Source: an uncultured Lachnospiraceae bacterium
Lineage (GTDB): Bacteria > Bacillota > Clostridia > Lachnospirales > Lachnospiraceae
Reading direction: 5' to 3'
NCBI GenBank assembly: GCA_910583835.1
Contig: CAJTYM010000006.1
Coordinates: 1-64,000 of the forward strand
Length of the DNA stretch: 64,000 nt
Made by a program: the position numbers and the translations under genes. The notes beneath the pieces were generated by a model, which saw nothing but the letters and a program-made list of their open reading frames with translations, did no database searches and was not told where the DNA came from. This document shows positions 25,498 through 34,103 of the stretch, one piece after another (the stretch's first letter is position 1; each line of letters begins with the position of its first letter).

Positions 25498-26388
25498 ATG
25501 AGTGAATACAGGGACTATATGGTAAGGGCAACGGCGGCAGATAAGCAAATCCGTGCGTTTGCCGTGACATCGAAAGAATTAGTGGAACAGGCGAGGAGTT
25601 ACCACAATACCAGCCCGGTGATTACGGCTGCGTTGGGCAGGCTGCTGACCGGCGGCGTGATGATGGGCAGTATGATGAAAGGGGAAAATGACCTTCTGAC
25701 TTTACAGGTCAAATGTGCGGGCCCGGCGAAAGGGCTGACCGTCACAGCGGACAGCCTGGGCAATGTCAAGGGCTATCCCCATGTGCCGGACGTGCTGCTG
25801 CCCCCAAATGACAAAGGGAAACTGGATGTCGGCGGCGCTTTGGGGCTGGGAATTCTAAGCGTAATCAAGGATATGGGGTTAAAAGAGCCTTATGTGGGAC
25901 AGGTTGCACTGCAGACGTCTGAGATTGCGGAAGATTTGACGTATTACTTTGCGACTTCCGAGCAGGTGCCGTCAGCCGTGGGGCTGGGGGTTCTGATGAA
26001 TCGCGACAATACGGTGAGACAGGCGGGAGGCTTTATCATCCAGCTTATGCCTTACACGGATGAGAAGGTGATATCTGCCCTGGAAAAAAAGGTGGCAGAA
26101 GTGACCTCCGTGACAGATTTGCTGGAGCGGGGCGTGACCCCGGAAGCTTTGTTGGAACAGATTTTGGGAGAATTCGGCGTGGAGGTTACGGAGAAAATGC
26201 CGGTGCAGTATTCCTGCAATTGTTCCAAAGAGCGTGTCACGCGCGCCATTGCCAGTATTGGTAAAAAAGATATCCGGGAGATGGTGGAGGCGGGTGAATC
26301 CATTGAGGTAAACTGCCAGTTTTGCGACAAACACTATGTGTTTACCCCGGATGAGTTAAAAGAGCTGCTGAAAGGAGCGAAACGTTGA
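25498..26388 (+). CDS. hslO: Redox-regulated chaperone Hsp33
   Basis: A holdase chaperone of the cytoplasm that is switched on by oxidation. The protein has 296 residues, the normal size. The four zinc Cys are present as C240-x-C242 (SCNCSK) and C273-x-x-C276 (CQFC), the spacing of bacterial Hsp33. The N-terminal core shows RAFAVTSKELVEQARS, GRLLTGGVMMGSMMKG and GNVKGYPHVP as expected. AGGAGCAGGAGCG precedes the ATG. Its TGA overlaps the TTG start of the NAD synthase gene, so the two are translated together. Rubrerythrin and a flavodoxin lie further downstream, which fits an oxygen-stress theme in this part of the window. Confidence 0.96.
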   Translation: MSEYRDYMVRATAADKQIRAFAVTSKELVEQARSYHNTSPVITAALGRLLTGGVMMGSMMKGENDLLTLQVKCAGPAKGLTVTADSLGNVKGYPHVPDVLLPPNDKGKLDVGGALGLGILSVIKDMGLKEPYVGQVALQTSEIAEDLTYYFATSEQVPSAVGLGVLMNRDNTVRQAGGFIIQLMPYTDEKVISALEKKVAEVTSVTDLLERGVTPEALLEQILGEFGVEVTEKMPVQYSCNCSKERVTRAIASIGKKDIREMVEAGESIEVNCQFCDKHYVFTPDELKELLKGAKR

Positions 26389-28328
26389 AAGATGGGTTTA
26401 TTAAGGTGGCAGCGGTAACGCCGGGAATCCGGGTAGCTGACCCCATATATAACAGGAAAAAAATCATGGAAAAAATTGAGGAGGCGGAGCGGCAGCGCGC
26501 CGTAATCGTGGTGTTTCCAGAACTTTGCATTACTGGGTACAGCTGCGGGGATTTGTTTTTTATGGACCCTTTGCTGGAGGAGGCAAAGCAGTCGCTGATT
26601 CAGATTGCCGAGGATACCGCCGGGAAAAATATGCTGGTATTTGTCGGGCTTCCCTTGGCGTACCGGGGAGCAATCTACAATGTGGCAGCCGCGCTCTCCA
26701 ATGGCAAAATATTAGGTCTTGTTCCTAAGCAAATCATCCCAGGCTACAATGAATTCTATGAGACAAGGCATTTTGCCAAAGGCATGGAAGAGCCGGTGGA
26801 GGTTATTCTGGAGGAAAAAATCTGTGTTCCCATGGGCGGGCATTTGCTTTTCAGCCCGGACAGCCTGCCGGAGTTAAAAATTGGCGTGGAAATCTGCGAG
26901 GATATCTGGTCGCCGCAGCCGCCCAGCATTTTCCATGCCCTTGCCGGAGCGAATGTGATTGTCAACTTGTCGGCAAGCAACGAGGTCACCGGCAAGGACT
27001 GCTACCGCAAGAGCCTGGTGGAAGGTCAGTCTGCGCGGTTAATCTGCGGTTATGTGTTTGCAAGCGCCGGAGATGGGGAATCCACGCAGGATGTTGTATA
27101 TTCATCGCACAATATGATTGCGGAAAATGGCATTATGCTGGCGGAAGCGGAGCGTTTTAAGAACCAGTCTGTGTATGCGGAACTTGACGTTCAAAGGCTC
27201 AATGGGCAGCGTAGGCGGATGACGACTTTTCAGGGCAGTCAGGGAGGCTATCAGGAAATAACGTTCCATCTGAAAAAGGAAGAGACAATGCTTACGCGGT
27301 TTGTGGACCCCACGCCTTTCGTGCCAGGACAGAAGGAAGAGCGTAGGAAACGCTGTGAGGAGATTCTGTCCATTCAGTCCATGGGCCTGAAAAAGCGTTT
27401 GGAACACACAAACTGCCGCTGTGCAGTCGTAGGCATTTCCGGCGGTCTTGACTCCACGCTGGCTTTGTTAGTGACCGTGCGGGCTTTTGATTTGCTGGGA
27501 CTGGAACGAAAAGGCATACTGGCGGTCACTATGCCGGGATTTGGCACAACGGACCGTACCTATGACAATGCCCTTGCTTTAATCCGCTGTCTGGGCGCGG
27601 AACTGAAGGAAGTGGATATCCGGGAGGCAGTGAGGGTGCATTTCCAGGATATTGGGCAGGAAGAGGACAACCATGACGTGACTTATGAAAATGGGCAGGC
27701 GCGGGAGCGCACGCAGATTCTGATGGACATTGCTAACCAGCATGGCGGTATGGTCATAGGTACCGGCGACATGTCGGAACTTGCCCTTGGCTGGGCGACT
27801 TACAATGGCGACCACATGTCCATGTATGGCGTCAATGCTTCCGTGCCGAAAACGCTTGTGCGTCATCTGGTGCGTTATTATGCGGATACCTGCGGAAATG
27901 CAAAGCTTACGGAAACGCTTTTTGATATTCTGGATACGCCGGTAAGCCCGGAACTTTTGCCGCCCGAAGATGGGAAGATTTCCCAGAAGACGGAAGACCT
28001 TGTAGGTCCCTATGAACTTCATGATTTCTTCTTGTACCATATGCTCCGCTTAGGCTTTGGACCGGAGAAGATTTTCCGGCTTGCGGTCTATGCGTTTTGT
28101 GATGTAGAGAACGCCAAGGAAGCCCGCTACACGCCGGAAGTCATTTTAAAATGGGAAAAGACGTTTATCCGCAGATTTTTCAGCCAGCAGTTTAAACGTT
28201 CCTGCCTGCCGGACGGACCGAAAGTAGGCACGGTTGCCGTTTCCCCGCGGGGGGATTTGCGGATGCCCAGCGATGCCAGCGCTGATTTATGGATTGCGCG
28301 TCTGGAAGTTCTTCAATTGAGGAACTGA
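26385..28328 (+). CDS. nadE: Glutamine-dependent NAD(+) synthase
   Basis: Makes NAD from deamido-NAD with ATP, taking ammonia from glutamine. The protein has 647 residues: an N-terminal nitrilase-like glutaminase (about 1-290) with the catalytic set in VFPELCITGYS (Glu), LVPKQIIPGYNEFYE (Lys) and GVEICEDIW (Cys), then the ATP-pyrophosphatase synthase with GISGGLDST (350-358) and VIGTGDMSELALGW. The start is TTG, with AAAGGAGC six bases upstream and overlap with the hslO stop; no ATG fits. It completes the NAD pathway that pncB (3642-5105) enters. Confidence 0.95.
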   Translation: MKDGFIKVAAVTPGIRVADPIYNRKKIMEKIEEAERQRAVIVVFPELCITGYSCGDLFFMDPLLEEAKQSLIQIAEDTAGKNMLVFVGLPLAYRGAIYNVAAALSNGKILGLVPKQIIPGYNEFYETRHFAKGMEEPVEVILEEKICVPMGGHLLFSPDSLPELKIGVEICEDIWSPQPPSIFHALAGANVIVNLSASNEVTGKDCYRKSLVEGQSARLICGYVFASAGDGESTQDVVYSSHNMIAENGIMLAEAERFKNQSVYAELDVQRLNGQRRRMTTFQGSQGGYQEITFHLKKEETMLTRFVDPTPFVPGQKEERRKRCEEILSIQSMGLKKRLEHTNCRCAVVGISGGLDSTLALLVTVRAFDLLGLERKGILAVTMPGFGTTDRTYDNALALIRCLGAELKEVDIREAVRVHFQDIGQEEDNHDVTYENGQARERTQILMDIANQHGGMVIGTGDMSELALGWATYNGDHMSMYGVNASVPKTLVRHLVRYYADTCGNAKLTETLFDILDTPVSPELLPPEDGKISQKTEDLVGPYELHDFFLYHMLRLGFGPEKIFRLAVYAFCDVENAKEARYTPEVILKWEKTFIRRFFSQQFKRSCLPDGPKVGTVAVSPRGDLRMPSDASADLWIARLEVLQLRN

Positions 28329-28408
28329 AGCCGCAGTTTATATATTTTTTATAGAATATTCTCGGTTTGTTAATTGCAATTTTGGGCAGAGATATTACAA
28401 TAATAATT

Positions 28409-29245
28409 ATGTTTGGATATGTTATTGTCAATAAACCGGAGATGAAATTTAAAGATTTTGCTTTGTACCAGTCTTACTACTGCGGGCTCTGTAAGGCATT
28501 GAAGGATTCCCACGGCAGGGCGGGGCAGCTGACATTAAGTTACGATATGACATTTATCGTCCTGCTGCTCACCAGCCTCTATGAGCCGCAGACGATGATC
28601 AATGATAGGAGATGCATGGCGCATCCGCTGGAGAAGCATCCTGCGAGGGTTAACATATTTTCTCAGTATGGAGCAGACATGAATCTCCTTCTGTCATATT
28701 ATAAATGTCTGGACGACTGGGAGGATGAGCGCAAGTTTTCCAGGAAAGCTATGGCGGTATCTTTGCAGAAGCGATTTCGTAAGGTGGCGGAAGCTTATCC
28801 TGAGAAGGAACGCCTGATTCGGGAGAAAATGGATCAGATTCATGGCTGTGAGGAAGCGCAGTGCGCAGATTTGGATGAGGTGTCCGGCTATTTCGGAGAG
28901 ATTATGGCTGAGATTTTCGCCTGTCGCCAGGATGAATGGGAGATAGATTTGCGTCGGATGGGATTTTTCCTCGGCAAGTTCATCTATCTGATGGATGCCT
29001 ATGAAGATGTGGAAAAGGATGAACGGTCAGGTAATTATAATGTGTTTCTGCATGAATACCAGAAGGCAGATTTTGGGCAGCATACGGAGAAGATTCTTGG
29101 TATGATGATGGCGGAATGCTCGCGCGCTTTTGAACGGCTGCCGATTGTGGAGAACACAGAGATTTTGCGCAATATCCTCTATTCTGGCGTGTGGAGCCGT
29201 TATGAATTTGTAAGACGCAGACGGGAAGGGAAAGAACATGTATGA
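28409..29245 (+). CDS. DUF5685 family protein
   Basis: A 278-residue protein that begins with the family-typical MFGYVIVNKPEMKFKDF and YQSYYCGLCKALKDSHG, followed by LSYDMTFIVLL. A Cys-rich N-terminal part (YCGLC, and Cys in RRCMAHP) and Cys later suggest metal binding. The rest is helical (GKFIYLMDAYEDVEKDERSGNYN resembles the acidic helices of isoprenoid-type folds, only a remark). Function unknown. A TTG at 28367 would add 14 residues; ATG at 28409 matches the family start, although its ribosome site is weak. It overlaps the DnaJ gene by eight bases, a pairing I recall as common in Lachnospiraceae, so the two probably work together. Confidence 0.8.
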   Translation: MFGYVIVNKPEMKFKDFALYQSYYCGLCKALKDSHGRAGQLTLSYDMTFIVLLLTSLYEPQTMINDRRCMAHPLEKHPARVNIFSQYGADMNLLLSYYKCLDDWEDERKFSRKAMAVSLQKRFRKVAEAYPEKERLIREKMDQIHGCEEAQCADLDEVSGYFGEIMAEIFACRQDEWEIDLRRMGFFLGKFIYLMDAYEDVEKDERSGNYNVFLHEYQKADFGQHTEKILGMMMAECSRAFERLPIVENTEILRNILYSGVWSRYEFVRRRREGKEHV

Positions 29246-29945
29246 TCCATATGCAGTCCTTGGATTATCAAGGAGTGCCACAGACGAAGAAATTAAAAAA
29301 GCATACAGGTCTCTGAGCCGGAGATACCATCCGGATGCGAATGTCAATAATCCGAACAAAGAGCAGGCAGAAGAGAAGTTTAAGGAGATTCAGCAGGCTT
29401 ACCAGCAGATTATGTACGAGAAAGAGCATGGGAGCGCTGGCAGTTACGGCAATCCCGGGAATGGACAGCCGGGGGGCGGCAGTACATACTGGGATTTTGG
29501 CGATTTCTTTGGTGGGTTTGGCTATGGACAGCCCAAGCAAAGCCGAGAGCAGGATTCGGAGACGACTTATAAGCGGGCTGCGGAGAATTATATCCGCAGC
29601 GGACATTATCGGGAAGCCCTGAATGTGTTAGGCAGTATCCGTGACCGCGATGCATATTGGCATTATCTGAACGCCATTGCCAATTCCGGTGTAGGCAATA
29701 ATGTAGCAGCCATGGAGTCTGCGCAGCGCGCGTTGGCGATGGAGCCGGGGAACCGGCAGTACCAGCAGCTTTATGCCAATCTCCAGAACGGCGGCAGCTG
29801 GTATTATGACCAGCGCCAGAGTTATGGAAGCCCTATCGGAGGCAGCGGGAGTTTTTGCCTGAAACTCTGTATTGCTAACATGATATGCAATCTTTGCTGT
29901 GGAGGCGGAGGGCTTTGCTGCGGAGGCAGGGGACCATATATTTAG
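29238..29945 (+). CDS. DnaJ-domain protein with TPR-like middle and Cys-rich end
   Basis: A 235-residue protein. The J domain (1-66) has HPD at 31-33 and so can stimulate an Hsp70 ATPase. A Gly-rich linker (GNPGNGQPGGGSTYWDFGDFF) leads to a TPR-like pair (about 112-175, AAENYIRSGHYREALNVL). The C-terminus is short and Cys-rich (FCLKLCIANMICNLCCGG), possibly membrane-touching or metal-binding. It lacks the zinc and substrate domains of true DnaJ, so it is a specialised co-chaperone. It overlaps the DUF5685 gene by eight bases, with GGAAGGG as its ribosome site. Confidence 0.85.
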   Translation: MYDPYAVLGLSRSATDEEIKKAYRSLSRRYHPDANVNNPNKEQAEEKFKEIQQAYQQIMYEKEHGSAGSYGNPGNGQPGGGSTYWDFGDFFGGFGYGQPKQSREQDSETTYKRAAENYIRSGHYREALNVLGSIRDRDAYWHYLNAIANSGVGNNVAAMESAQRALAMEPGNRQYQQLYANLQNGGSWYYDQRQSYGSPIGGSGSFCLKLCIANMICNLCCGGGGLCCGGRGPYI

Positions 29946-30018
29946 GGAAATGCCGGCTGAGGCGTTTCCTGCGCCGGGTTTGCGGATAATATAAATTCAG
30001 TTGGAATAGGTGAGCGGG

Positions 30019-30540
30019 ATGGATTATATGGTACTGTATTCCAGTAAGACTGGAAACACCAAGAAGGTAGCCACGGAGATTTTCAGTGCGCTTCCGGGCA
30101 TGTCCAAAGATATGCAGAACATAGATGAATACAGAGGGAAGGAAGCGGACGTTTACTTTATCGGATTCTGGGTCAGCCGGGGTACTTGTGAAATGTCCGT
30201 GATAGATGCCATGTCGGAACTGCATGGCAAGAAGATTGCCTTGTTCGGCACTTGCGGATTGGGCAGTGCTGCCGAATATTATCGGAGCATTGAGCAGAAG
30301 GTCAATGTCTGGATACCGGATGACTGTGAGTATCTGGGCATGTTTCTCTGCCAGGGGAAGATGCCCATGCAGGTACGGGAGCATTATGAGATTCCCTGGG
30401 AAGATTCCAGACAGGAAGAATGCCGTAAGAAACTGCTCCATAATTTTGACGAAGCCTTGTTCCATCCGAACGATAAGGATTTAGAGGAGGCGAGGGCTTT
30501 TGTGGAGCAGGTACTGGATAAGTGCAGAGGCCGCGGTTAG
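30019..30540 (+). CDS. Flavodoxin family protein
   Basis: A 173-residue protein starting with the FMN phosphate-binding loop YSSKTGNTKKVA (7-18). Later segments FIGFWVSRGTCEMS and KKIALFGTCGLG match the small flavodoxin group that includes BilS-type proteins. It should carry electrons in the cytoplasm. A bilirubin-reductase gene is not adjacent, so I do not give that name. A GTG at 30010 would add three residues; ATG at 30019 has AGGTGAG upstream. Rubrerythrin follows after 44 bases, and the pair suggests a shared redox task. Confidence 0.8.
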   Translation: MDYMVLYSSKTGNTKKVATEIFSALPGMSKDMQNIDEYRGKEADVYFIGFWVSRGTCEMSVIDAMSELHGKKIALFGTCGLGSAAEYYRSIEQKVNVWIPDDCEYLGMFLCQGKMPMQVREHYEIPWEDSRQEECRKKLLHNFDEALFHPNDKDLEEARAFVEQVLDKCRGRG

Positions 30541-30584
30541 CGGCTTGCAATCATATACGCATAAGAATAAGGAGGAAGACAGCA

Positions 30585-31127
30585 ATGAAAGAGAACAAAT
30601 ATGCGGGAACGCAGACAGAGAAGAACCTTGAGGCAGCATTTGCCGGGGAATCCCAGGCAAGGAACAAATATACATATTTTGCCTCCGTAGCCAAAAAAGA
30701 GGGCATGGAGCAGATTTCCGCGCTTTTCCTTAAGACGGCGGACAATGAGAAAGAACATGCTAAGATGTGGTTCAAGGAGCTGAACGGCATTGGGAATACC
30801 GCAGAGAATCTTGAGGCGGCAGCTGCAGGTGAGAATTATGAGTGGACAGACATGTATGAAGGTTTTGCCAAGACGGCAGAAGAAGAAGGTTTTCCAGAGC
30901 TGGCTGACAAATTCCGTATGGTGGGGGCTATAGAGAAGCGCCACGAGGAGCGTTACCGCGCCCTGCTCAAGAATGTAGAAACAGCCTCAGTTTTTGAGAA
31001 GAGCGAGGTCAAAGTCTGGGAGTGCCGTAACTGTGGGCATATCATTGTGGGGACGAAAGCGCCGGAAGTCTGTCCGGTATGTAACCATCCCCAGAGCTAT
31101 TTTGAAATATCAGAGAATAATTATTGA
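30585..31127 (+). CDS. rbr: Rubrerythrin
   Basis: A 180-residue non-haem iron protein that reduces hydrogen peroxide in anaerobes. The four-helix diiron part (1-138) holds the Glu and His ligands in AFAGESQARNKY, DNEKEHAKMW and EKRHEERYRALL. The rubredoxin-like end has CRNCGHI and CPVCNHP (two CxxC knuckles) for a single iron. The layout is complete and of normal size. The ATG at 30585 is preceded by AAGGAGG; a reading from 30522 would run back into the flavodoxin gene and is unlikely. A strong terminator follows. Confidence 0.95.
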   Translation: MKENKYAGTQTEKNLEAAFAGESQARNKYTYFASVAKKEGMEQISALFLKTADNEKEHAKMWFKELNGIGNTAENLEAAAAGENYEWTDMYEGFAKTAEEEGFPELADKFRMVGAIEKRHEERYRALLKNVETASVFEKSEVKVWECRNCGHIIVGTKAPEVCPVCNHPQSYFEISENNY

Positions 31128-31156
31128 TATTACGCTGCATAATCTATGAAAGTAAG

Positions 31157-31196
31157 AAAACCAGTGCCAGGAATGTTTCCGGCACTGGTTTTTTTA
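31157..31196 (+). terminator. Intrinsic terminator after rubrerythrin
   Basis: AAACCAGTGCC pairs with GGCACTGGTTT around a 12-base loop, followed by a run of Ts. It closes the flavodoxin-rubrerythrin unit. Confidence 0.9.
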
Positions 31197-31261
31197 CTTT
31201 AAAGAAAAGACTCTATCGCGCAAAAACTTAAAAGATTTTACTATATGATGTAAAATAACTG

Positions 31262-31290
31262 TTGACAAATGATATTATATGTTATATAGT
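31262..31290 (+). promoter_or_regulatory. Promoter of the PadR operon
   Basis: TTGACA (31262-31267), exactly 17 bases, then TATAGT (31285-31290). This is close to perfect sigma-A consensus in a very AT-rich stretch. Confidence 0.85.
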
Positions 31291-31301
31291 ATTAAACATA
31301 A

Positions 31302-31313
31302 AATAGTACTATT
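31302..31313. promoter_or_regulatory. Candidate PadR operator
   Basis: AATAGTACTATT is a perfect 12-bp palindrome just downstream of the -10, around the expected transcription start. A partly similar ATATAGTATT overlaps the -10. The position fits self-repression by the PadR protein encoded next; the protein-site link is inferred. Confidence 0.5.
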
Positions 31314-31360
31314 AAATATATAATATTATTGTGGCAACAGCAAAGAAAAGGAGTGATGGA

Positions 31361-31684
31361 ATGGTATTTAATACAGGTGCAGCTCTTTTGGATGCCATTG
31401 TTCTCGCAGTTGTGAGCAAAGAGAAAGAGGGCACATATGGTTATAAGATTACCCAGGATGTGCGGCAGGCAATTGAAGTATCTGAGTCCACGCTGTATCC
31501 GGTGCTGCGGCGGTTGCAGAAAGATGGCTGTCTGGAAGTCTATGATATGGAATGCGGAGGAAGAAACCGCAGGTATTACAAGATTACTGACAGCGGCAGC
31601 GCACAGTTGGATTTATACCGGACGGAATGGGAAACTTATTCTTCTAAAATTACAATGTTATTTTCGGGAGGAGAGCTGGCATGA
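31361..31684 (+). CDS. PadR family transcriptional regulator
   Basis: A 107-residue winged-helix repressor of the short PadR type. The recognition region reads SESTLYPVLRRLQKDGCLEVY, and the wing GGRNRRYYKITDSG. It begins at ATG 31361 with AAAGGAGTG upstream; a GTG at 31331 would add ten residues without a good site. Such PadR proteins repress their own operon until an envelope stress or drug is present. Its stop overlaps the start of the DUF1700 gene (ATGA), and PadR-DUF1700-DUF4097 is a recurrent operon in Firmicutes. Confidence 0.9.
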   Translation: MVFNTGAALLDAIVLAVVSKEKEGTYGYKITQDVRQAIEVSESTLYPVLRRLQKDGCLEVYDMECGGRNRRYYKITDSGSAQLDLYRTEWETYSSKITMLFSGGELA

Positions 31685-32376
31685 GAAAAGAGGAATTTAT
31701 GAGGCAGCTGGAAACGCTGCTGGCAGATATATCAGAAGAAGAGAGACGAGAAGCGTTAGCTTACTATTGGAGCTATTTTGAAGATGCGGGGGAGGAGAAT
31801 GAGGAGCGTATTCTGCGGGAATTGGAATCGCCGGAGAAGGTGGCGGCTACGATTAAAGCGGACCTTAAGGTAGAGTCGAGAAAGGATACCGGGGCTTTTA
31901 CGGAACGTGGATACGAAGACGAGCGTTTTACAAAGAATAGCCAAGATTTAGAGATTAAGAAGAAGCCTTCCCAGGGGAAGGGGTGGAGCAGTTCTGACGC
32001 GGATGAAAACCGCACATTGAAGATTGCATTGATTGTGGTCATCGCTGCTGTGACGAGCCCTATTTGGCTGAGCCTTCTGGCGGGAATTTTTTCCTTTATT
32101 GTGGGAGCGGCAGGTCTGGCATTTGGTTTCATAGCGGCAGCTGTCGGGCTTTATATAGCTGGCGGAGTATTGTTTGGAGTCGGAATCGGGCAGTTCGCCG
32201 TGGGAAGCGTTGCCGTAGGCTTTGGTCTGTTGGGAGCGGCAATGTTTGTGTGGGCTGTGGCAATCTTGATAACGGTCCTCAGCGTATGGCTTTGCGGAAA
32301 AGGCATTCCATGGCTTTGCAGAGGCGTTGAGATTCTATGGAAGAAAATATTTCCGGGGAAGGAGAAAGCAATATGA
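31681..32376 (+). CDS. DUF1700 (HAAS-domain) membrane protein
   Basis: A 231-residue protein. The first 65 residues are the HAAS helical domain (RKEEFMRQLETLLADI, EALAYYWSYFEDAGEE), and from about 115 to 220 there are four hydrophobic, Gly/Ala-rich helices (ALIVVIAAVTSPIWLSLL and on). The middle linker is charged. Proteins of this type are thought to sense or shape the envelope together with PadR; the biochemical role is not known. It overlaps both neighbours by four bases (ATGA), so all three genes are translationally coupled. Confidence 0.85.
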   Translation: MRKEEFMRQLETLLADISEEERREALAYYWSYFEDAGEENEERILRELESPEKVAATIKADLKVESRKDTGAFTERGYEDERFTKNSQDLEIKKKPSQGKGWSSSDADENRTLKIALIVVIAAVTSPIWLSLLAGIFSFIVGAAGLAFGFIAAAVGLYIAGGVLFGVGIGQFAVGSVAVGFGLLGAAMFVWAVAILITVLSVWLCGKGIPWLCRGVEILWKKIFPGKEKAI

Positions 32377-33353
32377 AAAATTTTGTAAAGGCTGCCTTGA
32401 TTGTGGCATTGGTGTTGGTGGTTTTAGGAAGCGTGTTCTGTACGGTCAGCCTGGGGATTGGCTTCAGCTTTGATGAGTTCTGGACGGACGTGGAAGACGG
32501 CAAATACAGTTTCGGACCAATTGAGAGCTTGGGGGACGTTACCTGGCGCAACCGATTTAACTGGCAGGATGACGGCGAAAGCTGGAAGAGCGCGGAGAGG
32601 GAGGACTTCATATTCCAGTGGCAAGGAGATGGGGATGCGCCTCCTGTGAAAAAACTGGATTTGGAGGTTTATTATGGCACGGTGAATATTGTGGAGAATA
32701 CAGAGAATGAAGAGATTATCCAAGTGACGGTAGAGTACCGCAAGAAGAATCACCGGCGTAAGGTGGAGGCGCAGCAAGATGGCGATACCTTGAAGATTGA
32801 GGAGACAGGAAGCAAACGCAGCAGGAATAATGACAGCACCAGAATTACCATCCGCATTCCAGAAGAGATGATGGAGGAAAGCAATCTCCTGCATGAACTT
32901 TCGCTTAAGCAGGATGCCGGGGATATCTCGGTGAATATGCCCTTGGCAGCGGAGAAAATTGATATCAAGGTAAATGCGGGCGAGTGTCAGGTGCAGTCAA
33001 AGATTCATGCCCTGCAGGAATTTAAAGCGGATGTGGGCGCCGGGGAGATTGACCTCTCAGTGGTTGAAGCTGCCAAAGTGACCTTGAATGCCAATGTCGG
33101 AGAAATTGATGCATCCAGAATTATGGCAGATGAGATCTATGTTGACTGCGGGATTGGCTCTATTGATGCCATGGTTTCTGGGTGCGAGCAGGATTATAAT
33201 TATGAGATTTCCTGCGGCGTGGGTGAAGTTTCGATAGGCGACAACGATTATGCAAGCCTTGGAACCAGCAAGAAGATAGACAATTCTGCTGATAAGAGGA
33301 TGGAGGTCGACTGCAATATCGGTGAGGTGGATATCTCTTTCATAGAGGAGTAA
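32373..33353 (+). CDS. DUF4097 beta-repeat membrane-anchored protein
   Basis: A 326-residue protein with one N-terminal hydrophobic segment (AALIVALVLVVLGSVFC, about 6-22) that may act as an anchor, followed by a domain of repeated short beta-strands typical of DUF4097/DUF4098. Gly-Asp turns repeat about every 18-20 residues (NVGEIDASRIMADEI, CGIGSIDAMV, CGVGEVSIGD, CNIGEVDISF), a parallel beta-helix-like pattern. It is likely exposed outside the cell. Start ATG 32373 overlaps the DUF1700 stop and has GGAGAAAG upstream. Last gene of the PadR operon. Confidence 0.85.
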   Translation: MKNFVKAALIVALVLVVLGSVFCTVSLGIGFSFDEFWTDVEDGKYSFGPIESLGDVTWRNRFNWQDDGESWKSAEREDFIFQWQGDGDAPPVKKLDLEVYYGTVNIVENTENEEIIQVTVEYRKKNHRRKVEAQQDGDTLKIEETGSKRSRNNDSTRITIRIPEEMMEESNLLHELSLKQDAGDISVNMPLAAEKIDIKVNAGECQVQSKIHALQEFKADVGAGEIDLSVVEAAKVTLNANVGEIDASRIMADEIYVDCGIGSIDAMVSGCEQDYNYEISCGVGEVSIGDNDYASLGTSKKIDNSADKRMEVDCNIGEVDISFIEE

Positions 33354-33369
33354 GATGGCACTACGTGCC

Positions 33370-33411
33370 GTCCTAAGGAATCCCCCAGGCAAGCCTGGTA
33401 CCCCTTAGGAC
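33370..33411. terminator. Long hairpin between convergent operons
   Basis: GTCCTAAGG (33370-33378) pairs with CCTTAGGAC (33403-33411) around an inner CAGGC-AA-GCCTG hairpin. There is no T-run, so it may be a processing or Rho-independent-like stop of low strength. It reaches into the last codons of the minus-strand permease gene. Confidence 0.5.
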
Positions 33412-34103
33412 AAATCCAACCCGCATTTTCGGTAGGCGGCAGTAAACAGTGCGGCAAACAGCAGGATGTTTGCCGCCATGATAAGAATGGTGTCACCCTC
33501 GAGCTGTAGGCTGTTGATTTGGCTTAACATTTGGCTGATTTGTTCTGTGTAGGTGACTTTGGCTATCTTGGCAATGGTGTCGTTGAATAATGACATCATG
33601 GGCAGGAAGGAGAAAGCCATCATCACAGGTATGGTAACTGAGGTCGCCATCATCTGCGTCTTGCTGAATGTGCCCAGAGCCGCCCCTATCAGCAGTGACA
33701 CGAGGATGCCGGCTGCCATAATGCCCATGAAAATAAGGCGTTCCCTGAGGCTGTATTTGCCGGGGATGGAGAGAATGGCTGTGCCAACCATACAGGCGAA
33801 CCAGGTGTAGCTGCCGATGCCCAACAGATATTCATACGGTTTTACATTGGACATCATCAGTACGCGGAGCGTGTTTTTTTCTTTCTCTTCAGAGATAATC
33901 GCCGCCATGCTGGTCAGCGGAGCCATGCCTATGTACATTGTGGCAAACAGGTTTACAAAGAAGTTTTGGGGCATCTTATCAATTTTGACGGTATTGGACA
34001 TAATTAATGTAAGCATGGGAAACATGATAAACTGAATGAAAATGGTCTTGTTTTTCAGCGTATCTTTGATTTGTTTTTTGAAGATGGCAATGATATTATT
34101 CAT
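33405..34103 (-). CDS. ABC-2 type transporter permease
   Basis: A 232-residue membrane protein with about six hydrophobic helices (TIFIQFIMFPMLTLIM, FFVNLFATMYIGMAPLTSM, LIFMGIMAAGILVSLLIGAALG and others). The stretch ISEEKEKNTLRVLMMSNV after the second helix is the usual cytoplasmic loop of ABC-2 drug or lantibiotic exporters. It overlaps the ATPase gene by eight bases. It would pump a drug, peptide or lipid out of the cell with its partner ATPase; the substrate is unknown. Confidence 0.9.
   Translation of the reverse strand: MNNIIAIFKKQIKDTLKNKTIFIQFIMFPMLTLIMSNTVKIDKMPQNFFVNLFATMYIGMAPLTSMAAIISEEKEKNTLRVLMMSNVKPYEYLLGIGSYTWFACMVGTAILSIPGKYSLRERLIFMGIMAAGILVSLLIGAALGTFSKTQMMATSVTIPVMMAFSFLPMMSLFNDTIAKIAKVTYTEQISQMLSQINSLQLEGDTILIMAANILLFAALFTAAYRKCGLDLS

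Noticed and set aside
30019..30540. Naming the flavodoxin as the bilirubin-pathway protein BilS
   Set aside because: Sequence likeness is fair, but no bilirubin reductase or regulator gene is next to it, so only the family name is given.
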